Below are positions 7,584 through 15,075 of a stretch of DNA of 54,154 bases, piece by piece (the stretch's first letter is position 1; each line of letters starts with the position of its first letter). This stretch comes from Nitrososphaerota archaeon (lineage in GTDB: Archaea > Thermoproteota > Nitrososphaeria > Nitrososphaerales > Nitrosopumilaceae): the NCBI GenBank assembly GCA_016871975.1, contig VHBM01000001.1, positions 1 through 54,154 on the forward strand, read 5' to 3'. The notes under the pieces were generated by a model, which had not been told where the DNA came from, made no database searches, and was given only the letters and a program-made list of their open reading frames with translations. Made by a program: the position numbers and the translations under genes.

Positions 7584-8462
7584 TTGAAAAATCTTCGACG
7601 TATGATAAATGACACATCAAAACCACTTGTCATACCTGGTGTTTTTGATGCAATTGGTGCAAAGATTGCACAAAAAGTTGGATTTGAGGCAATGTTTCAA
7701 ACAGGCTATGGCACTTCAGCTACACTTTTTGGGATGCCAGACTATGGATTTATTGGCTCAACTGAAACTGTAGAAAACGCTAGAAGAATTTGTCGTGCAG
7801 TAACTGTTCCTGTCATAGTTGATGCAGATACGGGTTATGGCAATGCACTAAGTGTTTGGAAGTTAGTAAATGAGTTAGAATCAGCTGGCGCTTCTGGAAT
7901 TTTTCTTGAGGATCAAAAATGGCCAAAGAGATGTGGTCATATGTCAGGAAAAGATGTTATCAGAAAAGAAGAGTATGCAGAAAAGCTAGCTGCTGCAGTA
8001 GATGCAAGAAAAAGCAAAGACTTCATCATAGTAGCAAGAACCGATGCACGTGCTACTCAAGGACTAGGTGATGCAATTGAGCGTGGATTATACTACAAAA
8101 AGATTGGTGCAGATGCAATTTTTGTCGAAGCACCAAAAACTATAGCTGAAATGAAAAAAATTGGTAAATCAATCAAAGCACCTCTTGTTGCAAATATGAT
8201 CGAAGGCGGTGCTACACCGATTAGCTCAGCATCAACACTGCACAAAATGGGATTTAAAATAATTCTTTATCCATTGTCTGTTCTTTATGCAAACGCGTAT
8301 GCATCGCTGCAGATACTAAAAGAGCTAAAAAGAACTGGAACCACTACTAAATTTCACAAAAAACTTGTAAACTTTGAACAATTCAATGATCTTGTTGATT
8401 TGCCAAAGTTTAGAAAGTTAGAATCAAGATATGGTTTTTCAACAAAAAGAAAAAATGTCTAG
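7584..8462 (+). CDS. Isocitrate lyase/PEP mutase-superfamily lyase, PrpB (methylisocitrate lyase)-like
   Basis: A 292-residue (beta/alpha)8 enzyme. It has the active-site signature KRCGH (residues 115-119) of isocitrate/methylisocitrate lyases, the Mg2+-binding D80 and D82 in VDADTGYGN, and ARTDA in the following strand. Length and sequence are closest to bacterial PrpB and 2,3-dimethylmalate lyase, which split C-C bonds of 2-methylisocitrate or related 2-hydroxy acids. No citrate synthase or methylcitrate dehydratase gene lies nearby, so the substrate is unknown; oxaloacetate decarboxylase or a dimethylmalate-type lyase are alternatives. The TTG start is supported by the upstream TATA box. 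Convergent with alba. Confidence 0.85.
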   Translation: MKNLRRMINDTSKPLVIPGVFDAIGAKIAQKVGFEAMFQTGYGTSATLFGMPDYGFIGSTETVENARRICRAVTVPVIVDADTGYGNALSVWKLVNELESAGASGIFLEDQKWPKRCGHMSGKDVIRKEEYAEKLAAAVDARKSKDFIIVARTDARATQGLGDAIERGLYYKKIGADAIFVEAPKTIAEMKKIGKSIKAPLVANMIEGGATPISSASTLHKMGFKIILYPLSVLYANAYASLQILKELKRTGTTTKFHKKLVNFEQFNDLVDLPKFRKLESRYGFSTKRKNV

Positions 8463-8471
8463 TAAAGAGGT

Positions 8472-8753
8472 CTAGTTTCTCTTTACCGCAATTTCTATGG
8501 TGGAAACGTTTCTTGTTTTTCCGTCTTGTGACTCTAGTGATTCAGAGCCTATTTTGATATCGCCGATAGAGTATCCAGCATTTTCTGTTTTGCGTGCAAT
8601 GATTTGTGCAACGTCTACTGCTCGTCCAATACTGAGTCCTCTTGCTTTGATAGTCACTTGTGGCAAGTTAGCCAATTGAATTAGCGTCGATGTTACATAC
8701 GCCATTAGTGGTTTCTTACCGATGTATATGGTGTCTCTGTTTTCGGTAGACAT
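8472..8753 (-). CDS. albA: DNA/RNA-binding chromatin protein Alba
   Basis: A 93-residue protein matching Alba: IGKKPLMAYVTS near the N-terminus (the lysine pair is the nucleic-acid contact and, in Sulfolobus, the acetylation site), the central RGLSIGRAVDVAQI helix and a basic C-terminal strand. Alba dimers coat DNA and RNA in archaea and compact the chromosome. It is transcribed alone on the minus strand, with its own ATG and about 110 bp of spacer to the divergent HEAT gene. Confidence 0.95.
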   Translation of the reverse strand: MSTENRDTIYIGKKPLMAYVTSTLIQLANLPQVTIKARGLSIGRAVDVAQIIARKTENAGYSIGDIKIGSESLESQDGKTRNVSTIEIAVKRN

Positions 8754-8866
8754 GCGACATTTATGATTTGAGGATAATTTAAATCTAAGATTACAAGTTT
8801 GATAAAAAAAATTATGGTTTTACGAAAATTTTTAGATACGGCTTTTTCTATACATATAAGATTTTA

Positions 8867-9418
8867 ATGAATGCGTCATTTGGAAAAATATTACAAATTT
8901 TAGACCATGGAACAAAAGAAGAAAAAATCGATGTGCTAGAATCCTTGGTTAGCACAAATGAACCTCAGATAATCAATAAAATGATTTCAAAACTAGATGA
9001 TCCTGATATCGAAGTTAGAGGAGAAGTGTTTAGTGCGCTGGTATTAAACAATAACAAAATTGCACGAGTCTTAATTGATAATCTAAATTCTGAGAGTAAG
9101 AATGTTAGAGGATTTACCGCATTAATTCTTGCAAATAGAAAAGAAATGAGTGCGATTCCTTTGCTTATCAATTTGACAAAAGATTCAAGCTCAATGGTAC
9201 GCTCATGTGCAGTAGGTGCGTTAGGATATCTAAATGCAAAAAATGCACAGCAAGCTATTCATGACTGCTTGTTTGATTCTAATATCGAAGTAAAAAAAAG
9301 TGCAATCAAGGCAGCAATTGATATTGATTACAAAATTTCTGAAAAAGAAATTAATGAAATCACAAAAGATAGAGATGATGAGATTACTAGTCTTTTAGCT
9401 CTAATTAAAAGGAAATAG
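8867..9418 (+). CDS. HEAT-repeat protein
   Basis: 183 residues made of about five tandem HEAT-like helix pairs of 30-32 residues, for example DPDIEVRGEVFSALVLNN, ESKNVRGFTALILANR and SSSMVRSCAVGALGYL. Such solenoids serve as protein-binding scaffolds; some archaeal relatives resemble PBS-lyase/HEAT proteins. No catalytic motif, signal peptide or membrane helix is visible. Its stop is two bases from the convergent reductase gene. Function unknown. Confidence 0.8.
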   Translation: MNASFGKILQILDHGTKEEKIDVLESLVSTNEPQIINKMISKLDDPDIEVRGEVFSALVLNNNKIARVLIDNLNSESKNVRGFTALILANRKEMSAIPLLINLTKDSSSMVRSCAVGALGYLNAKNAQQAIHDCLFDSNIEVKKSAIKAAIDIDYKISEKEINEITKDRDDEITSLLALIKRK

Positions 9419-9420
9419 AA

Positions 9421-10269
9421 TCATCCGTATGATTCGTATTTGACTTCAAAGCTTCCATCAGGGCGTTTTTCTCTTTCACTTACAAAGCCACGCGGTTTAA
9501 GAAAGTCCATCACGCCATCTATAGTTCCCTGCCAGCCACATATGTAAAATATCGTATTTTCTTTAGTGATTTTATCATTAACTAATTTCTCAAGTGGTGA
9601 GGGTCCACCATCTTTTGATCGCAAAAATGTCTCAACACGTCCTACCTGACCTCCCCATGATCGGTTAAACCATTCTTGAGGTCTGCTAATTGTTGCGCGG
9701 TATTTAAAATTCCATTTATTCTGTCCTTTATCGAGGCTTTCGTATTCTAGATCGGTTAGTAATTCTTTGTAGCCTAGCTCATCAACATAACTTGCTCCAT
9801 GTAGTACAACTACCTCCCTTTTGTCGCCAACTGCATGGAGATGTTGTGCATAGCTAACAAATGGTGCAAGACCAGTGCCTCCACCAATGCAGACTAGTCT
9901 TCTTTCATCCTTTTGTCCATTAGCAAGTGTGTCGTTAATGGTAAATGCGCCGGTAGGCTTGATCCAGTTTATCTCATCACCTTCTTTAGCATTAAACAGC
10001 TGTGTGGTTAAACGACCTGGCAGTGGCTTTCTTACCCATCTAATGTACAGCTCAATGTATTTTCGATTTTCAGGATGTGATGGAATTGAATATGCTCTTC
10101 TGATTATTTTATTTTCACTGGGTACATTCAATCCAATCGTTAAAAACTGACCAGGTTTGTAATCTGGAACAGGACCTTCTTTTGGAACAAGTCTGAATAT
10201 AGCTAAATCCTCTTTTAGTGATTGAATGTATGTTATGGTTGCTTTGTTATCTACTACCACTTCATTCAT
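9421..10269 (-). CDS. Ferredoxin/flavodoxin-type NAD(P)H reductase (FNR family)
   Basis: The 282-residue protein has an FAD-binding barrel with RAYSIPS (about residues 59-65), followed by the nucleotide-binding domain with GGGTGLAPFVSYA (about 128-140) and a C-terminal YICGWQGTIDGVMDFL stretch. This matches the bacterial Fpr-like class, which moves electrons between NADPH and ferredoxin or flavodoxin. No Fe-S cysteine cluster is present, so it needs a separate partner; the zinc ferredoxin at 21066 is one candidate in the window. Partner and direction are inferred. The start is ATG 10269. Confidence 0.88.
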   Translation of the reverse strand: MNEVVVDNKATITYIQSLKEDLAIFRLVPKEGPVPDYKPGQFLTIGLNVPSENKIIRRAYSIPSHPENRKYIELYIRWVRKPLPGRLTTQLFNAKEGDEINWIKPTGAFTINDTLANGQKDERRLVCIGGGTGLAPFVSYAQHLHAVGDKREVVVLHGASYVDELGYKELLTDLEYESLDKGQNKWNFKYRATISRPQEWFNRSWGGQVGRVETFLRSKDGGPSPLEKLVNDKITKENTIFYICGWQGTIDGVMDFLKPRGFVSEREKRPDGSFEVKYESYG

Positions 10270-10362
10270 CTAAGGTACTATGGTTAAATATCTTCTGTTG
10301 AATTTGCAAGAATCATTTAGAATTAGCTAAACGTTAATAGTGTAACCAAAAAATCAAAAGAG

Positions 10363-10382
10363 ATCAGAATTTTTATTCTGAT
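10363..10382. repeat. Inverted repeat just upstream of tRNA-Ala
   Basis: ATCAGAAT-TTTT-ATTCTGAT is a perfect 8-bp inverted repeat with a 4-base loop, ending seven bases before the tRNA. It overlaps the place where the tRNA promoter should be. It could be a regulatory palindrome or chance in A/T-rich DNA. Confidence 0.4.
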
Positions 10383-10389
10383 TGAAATT

Positions 10390-10463
10390 GGGCCGGTCGT
10401 CTAGCCTGGTAGGATACGCCCTTGGCATGGGTGAGATCGTGGGTTCAAATCCCGCCCGGTCCA
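10390..10463 (+). tRNA. tRNA-Ala (anticodon GGC)
   Basis: Acceptor GGGCCGG/CCGGTCC contains the G3-U70 alanine identity pair, with A73. The anticodon stem CGCCC/GGGTG with loop TTGGCAT gives anticodon GGC. T-arm GTGGG-TTCAAAT-CCCGC. No CCA is encoded. The acceptor stem is identical to that of tRNA-Ala(CGC) at 37576. Confidence 0.95.
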
Positions 10464-10509
10464 CTTTATTTTCTAAAAAGATAATACAAACACGTAGACT
10501 GTAGGTTAC

Positions 10510-10583
10510 GGGGACGTAGGTTAGCTTGGTGGACTGCCAGCCTCGGGCGCTGGATGTCATGGGTTCAAGTCCCATCGTCCCCA
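10510..10583 (+). tRNA. tRNA-Pro (anticodon CGG)
   Basis: Acceptor GGGGACG/CGTCCCC with A73; anticodon stem CCAGC/GCTGG with loop CTCGGGC gives anticodon CGG; T-arm ATGGG-TTCAAGT-CCCAT. It lies 46 bp after tRNA-Ala and may be co-transcribed with it. Confidence 0.95.
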
Positions 10584-10629
10584 CAGAAAATTCAATCATT
10601 GAAATAGAACCAGTTGATACGTAAAGCAA

Positions 10630-11232
10630 TTGACCATTTGCATCTATCTTGCACATCTAAATCCAGTTACAAATGCTCATGTTGAAATCATAGAGGAGTT
10701 AAAAAAAGATGCACATGTTATAGTCATGCCAGTAATTTTTATGAAAAGTGATCAGGAAATAACAAGTCGCAGCTTTCCATTTAATTTTGAGATTAGAAAA
10801 AAAATGCTAGAGTCTGTATTTGGGACATCGATTACTGTCAAAAAAAATTATACGTTTTATGCACCGTTTGTCTGCTATTTGCCACCACTAATTTCTCCAC
10901 GATCTTGGTCGTTGCGAAATCAAATTCTTGATGGGATAAATGATGACTATTTTACGTACACTGGTGACAAGGCTGAAGGATACATGCTAAAGCTTTATCG
11001 ATTAAATCCCAAGATAGGTGTGCGAAAGGAACTATCTGCCTCATCTGTAAAGGAAAAGCTGTATGATGTTGCAACTGGCAAAAATACAGACTGGAAAGAA
11101 AATGTCCCGCAACAGGTTGTACAGATAATTGAACAAAACTGGAATGTCTTAGAGAGATATAGCAAGACGGAAGATAGAACAACTAAGATTTTAGGAATGA
11201 AATTTCCAAATGATGGTATGTGGTCAAAATAG
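10630..11232 (+). CDS. Nucleotidyltransferase-superfamily protein with degenerate HxGH motif
   Basis: 200 residues starting at TTG 10630. The N-terminus CIYLAHLNPVTNAH matches the phosphate-binding loop of NMNAT/cytidylyltransferase proteins (GxFNPxHxGH), but the first histidine is threonine. Near the C-terminus SASSVKEKLY takes the place of the ISSTxIR motif, with Lys instead of the conserved Arg. Between them, TGDKAEGYMLKLYRL fits the fold. It may bind a nucleotide without normal transferase activity, or use a different substrate. It stands between the tRNA pair and the ilvE operon. The family call is reasonable; the function is unknown. Confidence 0.6.
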   Translation: MTICIYLAHLNPVTNAHVEIIEELKKDAHVIVMPVIFMKSDQEITSRSFPFNFEIRKKMLESVFGTSITVKKNYTFYAPFVCYLPPLISPRSWSLRNQILDGINDDYFTYTGDKAEGYMLKLYRLNPKIGVRKELSASSVKEKLYDVATGKNTDWKENVPQQVVQIIEQNWNVLERYSKTEDRTTKILGMKFPNDGMWSK

Positions 11233-11233
11233 A

Positions 11234-11242
11234 TTAATTATA
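11234..11242 (+). promoter_or_regulatory. TATA box for the ilvE operon
   Basis: TTAATTATA is centred about 25 bp before the GTG at 11262, matching the leaderless spacing. It favours that start over the GTG at 11244. Confidence 0.5.
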
Positions 11243-11261
11243 GGTGATTTTGAGAATTTTT

Positions 11262-12173
11262 GTGAAATTTCCTATTTCAAAATTTATCTGGTTTGATGGC
11301 AAATATGTTACAACTGAAAAAGCGAAAGTTCCTGTAACAACACATGCCATACATTATGGAACTTCAATCTTTGAGGGGATTCGCGGTTATTGGAACTCTG
11401 AAAATCTATACATTTTCAGATTAGCTGATCATCTAAAGCGATTTAGAAACTCAGGAAAATTCTATTCTATTTCCCTTAATTTTTCTGATAACCAAATATC
11501 CAATGCTATTGTTAAGCTGTGTAGAAAAAACAACATTAGACGACCCTGCTATATTAGACCGTTTTATTTTGTTGGCCAATATGGAATAAATTTTCATGTA
11601 AATGAAAAGTCGCCAACTCATGTAGCCATATATACCGCACTTTTCGGGGATTTGTTCAACAAAAATGGGATAACTACCTGTGTTTCTTCTTGGCGAAAAT
11701 TTAGCGATGCGACAACGCCCACACAAGCAAAAATGGGTGGGAACTATCTCAATTCAGTTTTGGCAACTCAGGAATGCAAAAGAAAGGGGTTTGATGAGGC
11801 AATACTTTTAGATCTTGCAGGAAATGTCAGTGAAGCACCAGGTGAAAATATCTTTCTTGTAAGAGACGGACAGTTGTTTACTCCGCCTATCAGCTCATCA
11901 GCACTTGATGGAATTACAAGAGACACAATAATTACATTGGCTCATGACATGGGTTACAAGACAACCATTAAAAAAATTCCAAAAAGGGAATTATACTTGG
12001 CAGATGAGATATTTCTAACCGGTACTGCTGCAGAGATTACTCCAATTATTCAGATTGATCATAAAAAAATTGGCAAGGTGGGAGAAATAACAAAAAGCAT
12101 GATGACTGCGTATAATGATGTAGTGATGAATAAAAATGACAGATATGCTAGCTGGTTGACTGCAGTGTATTAG
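11262..12173 (+). CDS. ilvE: Branched-chain amino acid aminotransferase (class IV)
   Basis: PLP enzyme that transfers amino groups between glutamate and the 2-oxo acids of valine, leucine and isoleucine. Class IV features are the N-terminal FDGKYV, HYGTSIFEGIRGY with the conserved EG pair, AKMGGNYLNS with the PLP-binding lysine, and the phosphate-binding segment near GNVSEAPGENIFLV. I chose GTG 11262 (MKFPISKFIWFDG, 303 residues) because of the TATA spacing; the frame extends to 11244. The next gene begins one base after the stop, so it heads a four-gene operon. A D-amino acid transaminase is less likely given the length and EGIR motif. Confidence 0.9.
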   Translation: MKFPISKFIWFDGKYVTTEKAKVPVTTHAIHYGTSIFEGIRGYWNSENLYIFRLADHLKRFRNSGKFYSISLNFSDNQISNAIVKLCRKNNIRRPCYIRPFYFVGQYGINFHVNEKSPTHVAIYTALFGDLFNKNGITTCVSSWRKFSDATTPTQAKMGGNYLNSVLATQECKRKGFDEAILLDLAGNVSEAPGENIFLVRDGQLFTPPISSSALDGITRDTIITLAHDMGYKTTIKKIPKRELYLADEIFLTGTAAEITPIIQIDHKKIGKVGEITKSMMTAYNDVVMNKNDRYASWLTAVY

Positions 12174-12174
12174 A

Positions 12175-13110
12175 ATGAAGGTTGTACAAATTGGAACAGG
12201 AGGGTGGGGTAAAAATCACACACGCGTTCTTTCCCAGATTGGTGTGCTTTCTGCAGTGTGCGATACAAACAAGGAACGAAGCAAGGAATTTGGACAAAAA
12301 TATTCTGTAAATCACTACGATTCTGTTGACTCACTTTTAAATTCAGAAAAGTTTGATGCTGCCTTTATTTGTACGCCTACCTCAACGCATACACAAATTG
12401 CAACACAGTTACTCCAGCAAAAAAAACATGTATTTGTAGAAAAGCCAATGACATACAACTCAGAAGAAGGTAATGATCTACTCAAGCTTGCACAAAAAAA
12501 CAATGTCTTGTTAACATGTGGTTACATTGAGAGGTTCAATCCTGCAGTAAACTCTGTAAAAAAATATGTTGATTCAAAAAAGTTTGGCGACCTTATCATG
12601 TTAGAGTTTCATCGCGAAAATAGAATGCCGCTTCACATAAAAGATGTTGGCATAATTTATGATACAGCGGTTCACGATATCGATACTGCAATGTGGTTGT
12701 TTAATGATATGCCAGAAGTTGTGTTTGCACGAGCTGGCAAGATCCGACATGACCATGAAGATTTTGCAACAATTATGCTTGGATTCAAAAACAACAAGAT
12801 TGCAATAATCTCATCCAACTGGATTACGCCAAAAAGGGTACGACACTTTAATGCAATTTGCACCGATGGGATAATCTCGTCTGACTTTATTACACAAGAA
12901 ATTAGAATTGACACTGAGAAAAATTCCGAGATCCCACGAAATGAAAAACAAGAACCATTACTTGTAGAAATCAAAAACTTTGTTGGTGCTGTCAATGGAA
13001 AAAATGAACTTATTGTAAAACCTGAAGATGCCGTAAATGTTACAAAAATAGCAGAAGCTGCACTTTTATCAAGCAAGCAAGGGGCTCCAATCTATCTTGA
13101 TCTAAAATGA
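12175..13110 (+). CDS. Gfo/Idh/MocA-family NAD(P)-dependent oxidoreductase
   Basis: The Rossmann N-terminus KVVQIGTGGWGKNHTRVL, the STHTQIA segment and the family EKPM motif (near residue 92) are followed by the alpha/beta sugar-binding domain with the conserved VHDIDTAMW. Members oxidise or reduce sugars and UDP-sugars. The gene sits between ilvE and, two genes on, a WlbB-like sugar acetyltransferase. That context suggests a WlbA-like UDP-GlcNAc-uronate 3-dehydrogenase for a diacetamido sugar of a surface glycan; this is inference. Its stop overlaps the ATG of the Trm112 gene (ATGA). Confidence 0.88.
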   Translation: MKVVQIGTGGWGKNHTRVLSQIGVLSAVCDTNKERSKEFGQKYSVNHYDSVDSLLNSEKFDAAFICTPTSTHTQIATQLLQQKKHVFVEKPMTYNSEEGNDLLKLAQKNNVLLTCGYIERFNPAVNSVKKYVDSKKFGDLIMLEFHRENRMPLHIKDVGIIYDTAVHDIDTAMWLFNDMPEVVFARAGKIRHDHEDFATIMLGFKNNKIAIISSNWITPKRVRHFNAICTDGIISSDFITQEIRIDTEKNSEIPRNEKQEPLLVEIKNFVGAVNGKNELIVKPEDAVNVTKIAEAALLSSKQGAPIYLDLK

Positions 13111-13376
13111 ACAAAAAAATGCTTGATATTCTTGCATGTCCTTTAGACAAATATCATCCATTGGAAATTTTTGAAGTGGATTCAAAAGATGAGATAGTGA
13201 TAGAAGGTGCGTTATACTGCATAAAATGTTCCAGATTTTATCCAATAATTGAGGAGATTCCGATTATGCTTCCTGATGAGCTACGTGATAAAAAACAAGA
13301 TGTTGATTTTCTTCAAAAAAATCAGAAAAAACTGCCTGAAAAAATAATTAAACAGGCATCTCCATGGCATCTGTGA
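13107..13376 (+). CDS. Trm112-family zinc-binding methyltransferase activator
   Basis: 89 residues beginning MNKKMLDILACPLDKYHPL with a second cysteine pair CIKC (about residues 34-37) and PIIEEIPIMLPDE, the standard Trm112/UPF0434 pattern. In archaea and eukaryotes, Trm112 binds and activates several methyltransferases acting on tRNA (Trm11 type) and release factor (Mtq2 type). Only one cysteine of the first zinc pair is obvious (C11), so metal binding may be partial. It is translationally coupled to the oxidoreductase before it, which probably reflects operon packing rather than shared function. Confidence 0.85.
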   Translation: MNKKMLDILACPLDKYHPLEIFEVDSKDEIVIEGALYCIKCSRFYPIIEEIPIMLPDELRDKKQDVDFLQKNQKKLPEKIIKQASPWHL

Positions 13377-13382
13377 TATCTT

Positions 13383-13859
13383 TTGGTTACTAATTTCGTA
13401 TCAAAAAAAGCAAAGATTGGCAAAAATGTAAAGATCTGGCATTTCACATATGTTGGAGACAACACTGTAATTGGAGATAATGTCAAGGTTGGTTCCCTTG
13501 CTCATATTGACTATGATGTAAGAATTGGTGCAAACTCTATGATTGAAGGTATGGTCTACATTCCTCCAAAATCAAGAATTGGAAAAAATGTCTTTATCGG
13601 ACCTGCTGCTACACTAACAAACGATCCTTACCCTCCAAGTCAAAAACTAATTGGGGTTACAATCAAAGATGGTGCAATCATTGGATCATGTGCAGTCATC
13701 AAGGCCGGAGTAACAATTGGCAAAAATAGTGTTGTCGGAATGGGTGCGGTGGTTACAAAAGATGTGCCAGCTGGAGTTGTTGTTTTAGGTGTTCCTGCAA
13801 AAAAAAGATATTTGCGAGATGAATACAATAGAAAACAAAAAAAATGGAAAAATAGCTAA
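13383..13859 (+). CDS. Left-handed beta-helix sugar O/N-acetyltransferase, WlbB-like
   Basis: 158 residues of hexapeptide repeats ([LIV]-G-x4), such as AKIGKNVKIWHF, TVIGDNVKVG and VTIGKNSVVGMG. The stretch FIGPAATLTNDPYPPS and the C-terminal VTKDVPAGVVVLGVPA are typical of WlbB/WbpD and related UDP-3-amino-sugar N-acetyltransferases, which use acetyl-CoA. Together with the Gfo/Idh gene upstream it would fit two of the three steps to a UDP-diacetamido-uronic acid; the aminotransferase is not seen here unless the class IV enzyme serves. The start is TTG 13383, six bases after trm112; its end overlaps the convergent small membrane gene. Confidence 0.85.
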   Translation: MVTNFVSKKAKIGKNVKIWHFTYVGDNTVIGDNVKVGSLAHIDYDVRIGANSMIEGMVYIPPKSRIGKNVFIGPAATLTNDPYPPSQKLIGVTIKDGAIIGSCAVIKAGVTIGKNSVVGMGAVVTKDVPAGVVVLGVPAKKRYLRDEYNRKQKKWKNS

Positions 13860-14089
13860 GATTTAAGTTGTTTTTGGAATATCCAGTTTTTTACTTTTGA
13901 TAAAATAAAGATCCAAGCTGCAATAATCAAAAGTGCAATTGCAATCTTGATGCCAGAGTTTAGTATCGGATCGAATCCATCAGAACCTCCAAAAGAAAGC
14001 GGTCCTACCATCACAACCATAAGACCACCACCAACTAGGATCAATAACCACATTGCAAATACAAATACGTAAACCAGTCCTGCTATCAT
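13856..14089 (-). CDS. Small two-helix membrane protein, unknown function
   Basis: 77 residues with two hydrophobic helices (about 4-30 and 47-65), a loop rich in Gly/Ser/Asp between them and a basic C-terminus KNWIFQKQLKS. The start overlaps the stop of the lipid-linked sugar transferase upstream by four bases, so it is translated with it and might be an accessory subunit. I recognise no family. Confidence 0.65.
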   Translation of the reverse strand: MIAGLVYVFVFAMWLLILVGGGLMVVMVGPLSFGGSDGFDPILNSGIKIAIALLIIAAWIFILSKVKNWIFQKQLKS

Positions 14090-15075
14090 ATTCGCACATC
14101 CATTAAAAAGGCAGTAATCACAGCCAAGATACCAGAAAAAATAGCTAGTTTGAATATAACAAAGCCAATTTCCTTTTCAGTCAGTGGTTTTGCTGCAACA
14201 ATTAGCCTAACAATAGTGGTCGGGGCATCCTTGTCATGGGTAGCCCCAAGCTTGTAATCATCGGAAAGAAAAGTAGGATTTTTTATCTGTCTGTGTTCTA
14301 CGATTTTTTTCATGCTGCTTAAAAACAAAAATGAGTTCATTATAGCAGGAAGAAGTGCTACTGCTGCAATCACTTCTACATGGCCGACAATTGCGATTGC
14401 TCCATATGTTGCCCCAAAAACTAGTGCTCCTGAATCCCCAGGAAAAATTCTACTTGGAAATTTGTGATATCTGTAAAATGCGAGTGAAACAAAGCCCAGT
14501 GCTAAACTTGCAATTGCAATTTCATAATTTTGCATTACAAATAATGCTGCACTTAATGCAAAGCTTGCAATTGATGTAAAACCACTTGCAATTCCATTTA
14601 AAACATCAATCGAGTTTATTGTATTTCCTGTAATTGGAATCATGAAAATCACAAGACCAATGTACAAAACTGGAATTTTTACAAAACCAAATAATGGAAA
14701 TGCCAATCCAGGATCATAGGCACCAAGTAAAAGAATTGGTATTGCACAGAACGCAAGTGCTACAGGTTTGAACCATCCACCCATAACTTTTCTGTCGTCA
14801 ACTATTCCAACACAAAATGCAAGTGATGATGTTATTACAATAGCTAAAATGTGGATCGATGGAAAAAATGCATAAAGTATAAGCTCTGATGCTATGACTC
14901 CGATTATGATTGAAATTCCTCCAGGTCTTGCAACCATGGCACCTCCTTTTCGGTTATAGTCTTTTACCACAAGGTTTCTTTTTTCTAAATATTTTATCAG
15001 AAATGGAGTTATTACAAAGACTGAAAAAAACGCCACAATAGAGACAAGTACTGCTGTTATGATTTGATCTTCCAA
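14086..15075 (-). CDS. UDP-GlcNAc:polyprenyl-phosphate GlcNAc-1-phosphate transferase (GT4/MraY-WecA-Alg7 family)
   Basis: Polytopic membrane enzyme (329 residues, about ten helices). It has the family signatures ARPGGISII, the Mg2+-binding GIVDDRK, NSIDVLNGIASG and FPGDSGALVFGA. It would load an amino-sugar phosphate onto dolichyl phosphate, the first step of N-glycan or surface-polymer assembly. It abuts hel308 and ends the gins23-mcm-hel308 operon together with a small membrane protein, an unexpected mix of replication and glycan genes. The sugar donor is not certain: GlcNAc is the usual one for the archaeal Alg7-like branch. Confidence 0.88.
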   Translation of the reverse strand: MEDQIITAVLVSIVAFFSVFVITPFLIKYLEKRNLVVKDYNRKGGAMVARPGGISIIIGVIASELILYAFFPSIHILAIVITSSLAFCVGIVDDRKVMGGWFKPVALAFCAIPILLLGAYDPGLAFPLFGFVKIPVLYIGLVIFMIPITGNTINSIDVLNGIASGFTSIASFALSAALFVMQNYEIAIASLALGFVSLAFYRYHKFPSRIFPGDSGALVFGATYGAIAIVGHVEVIAAVALLPAIMNSFLFLSSMKKIVEHRQIKNPTFLSDDYKLGATHDKDAPTTIVRLIVAAKPLTEKEIGFVIFKLAIFSGILAVITAFLMDVRI

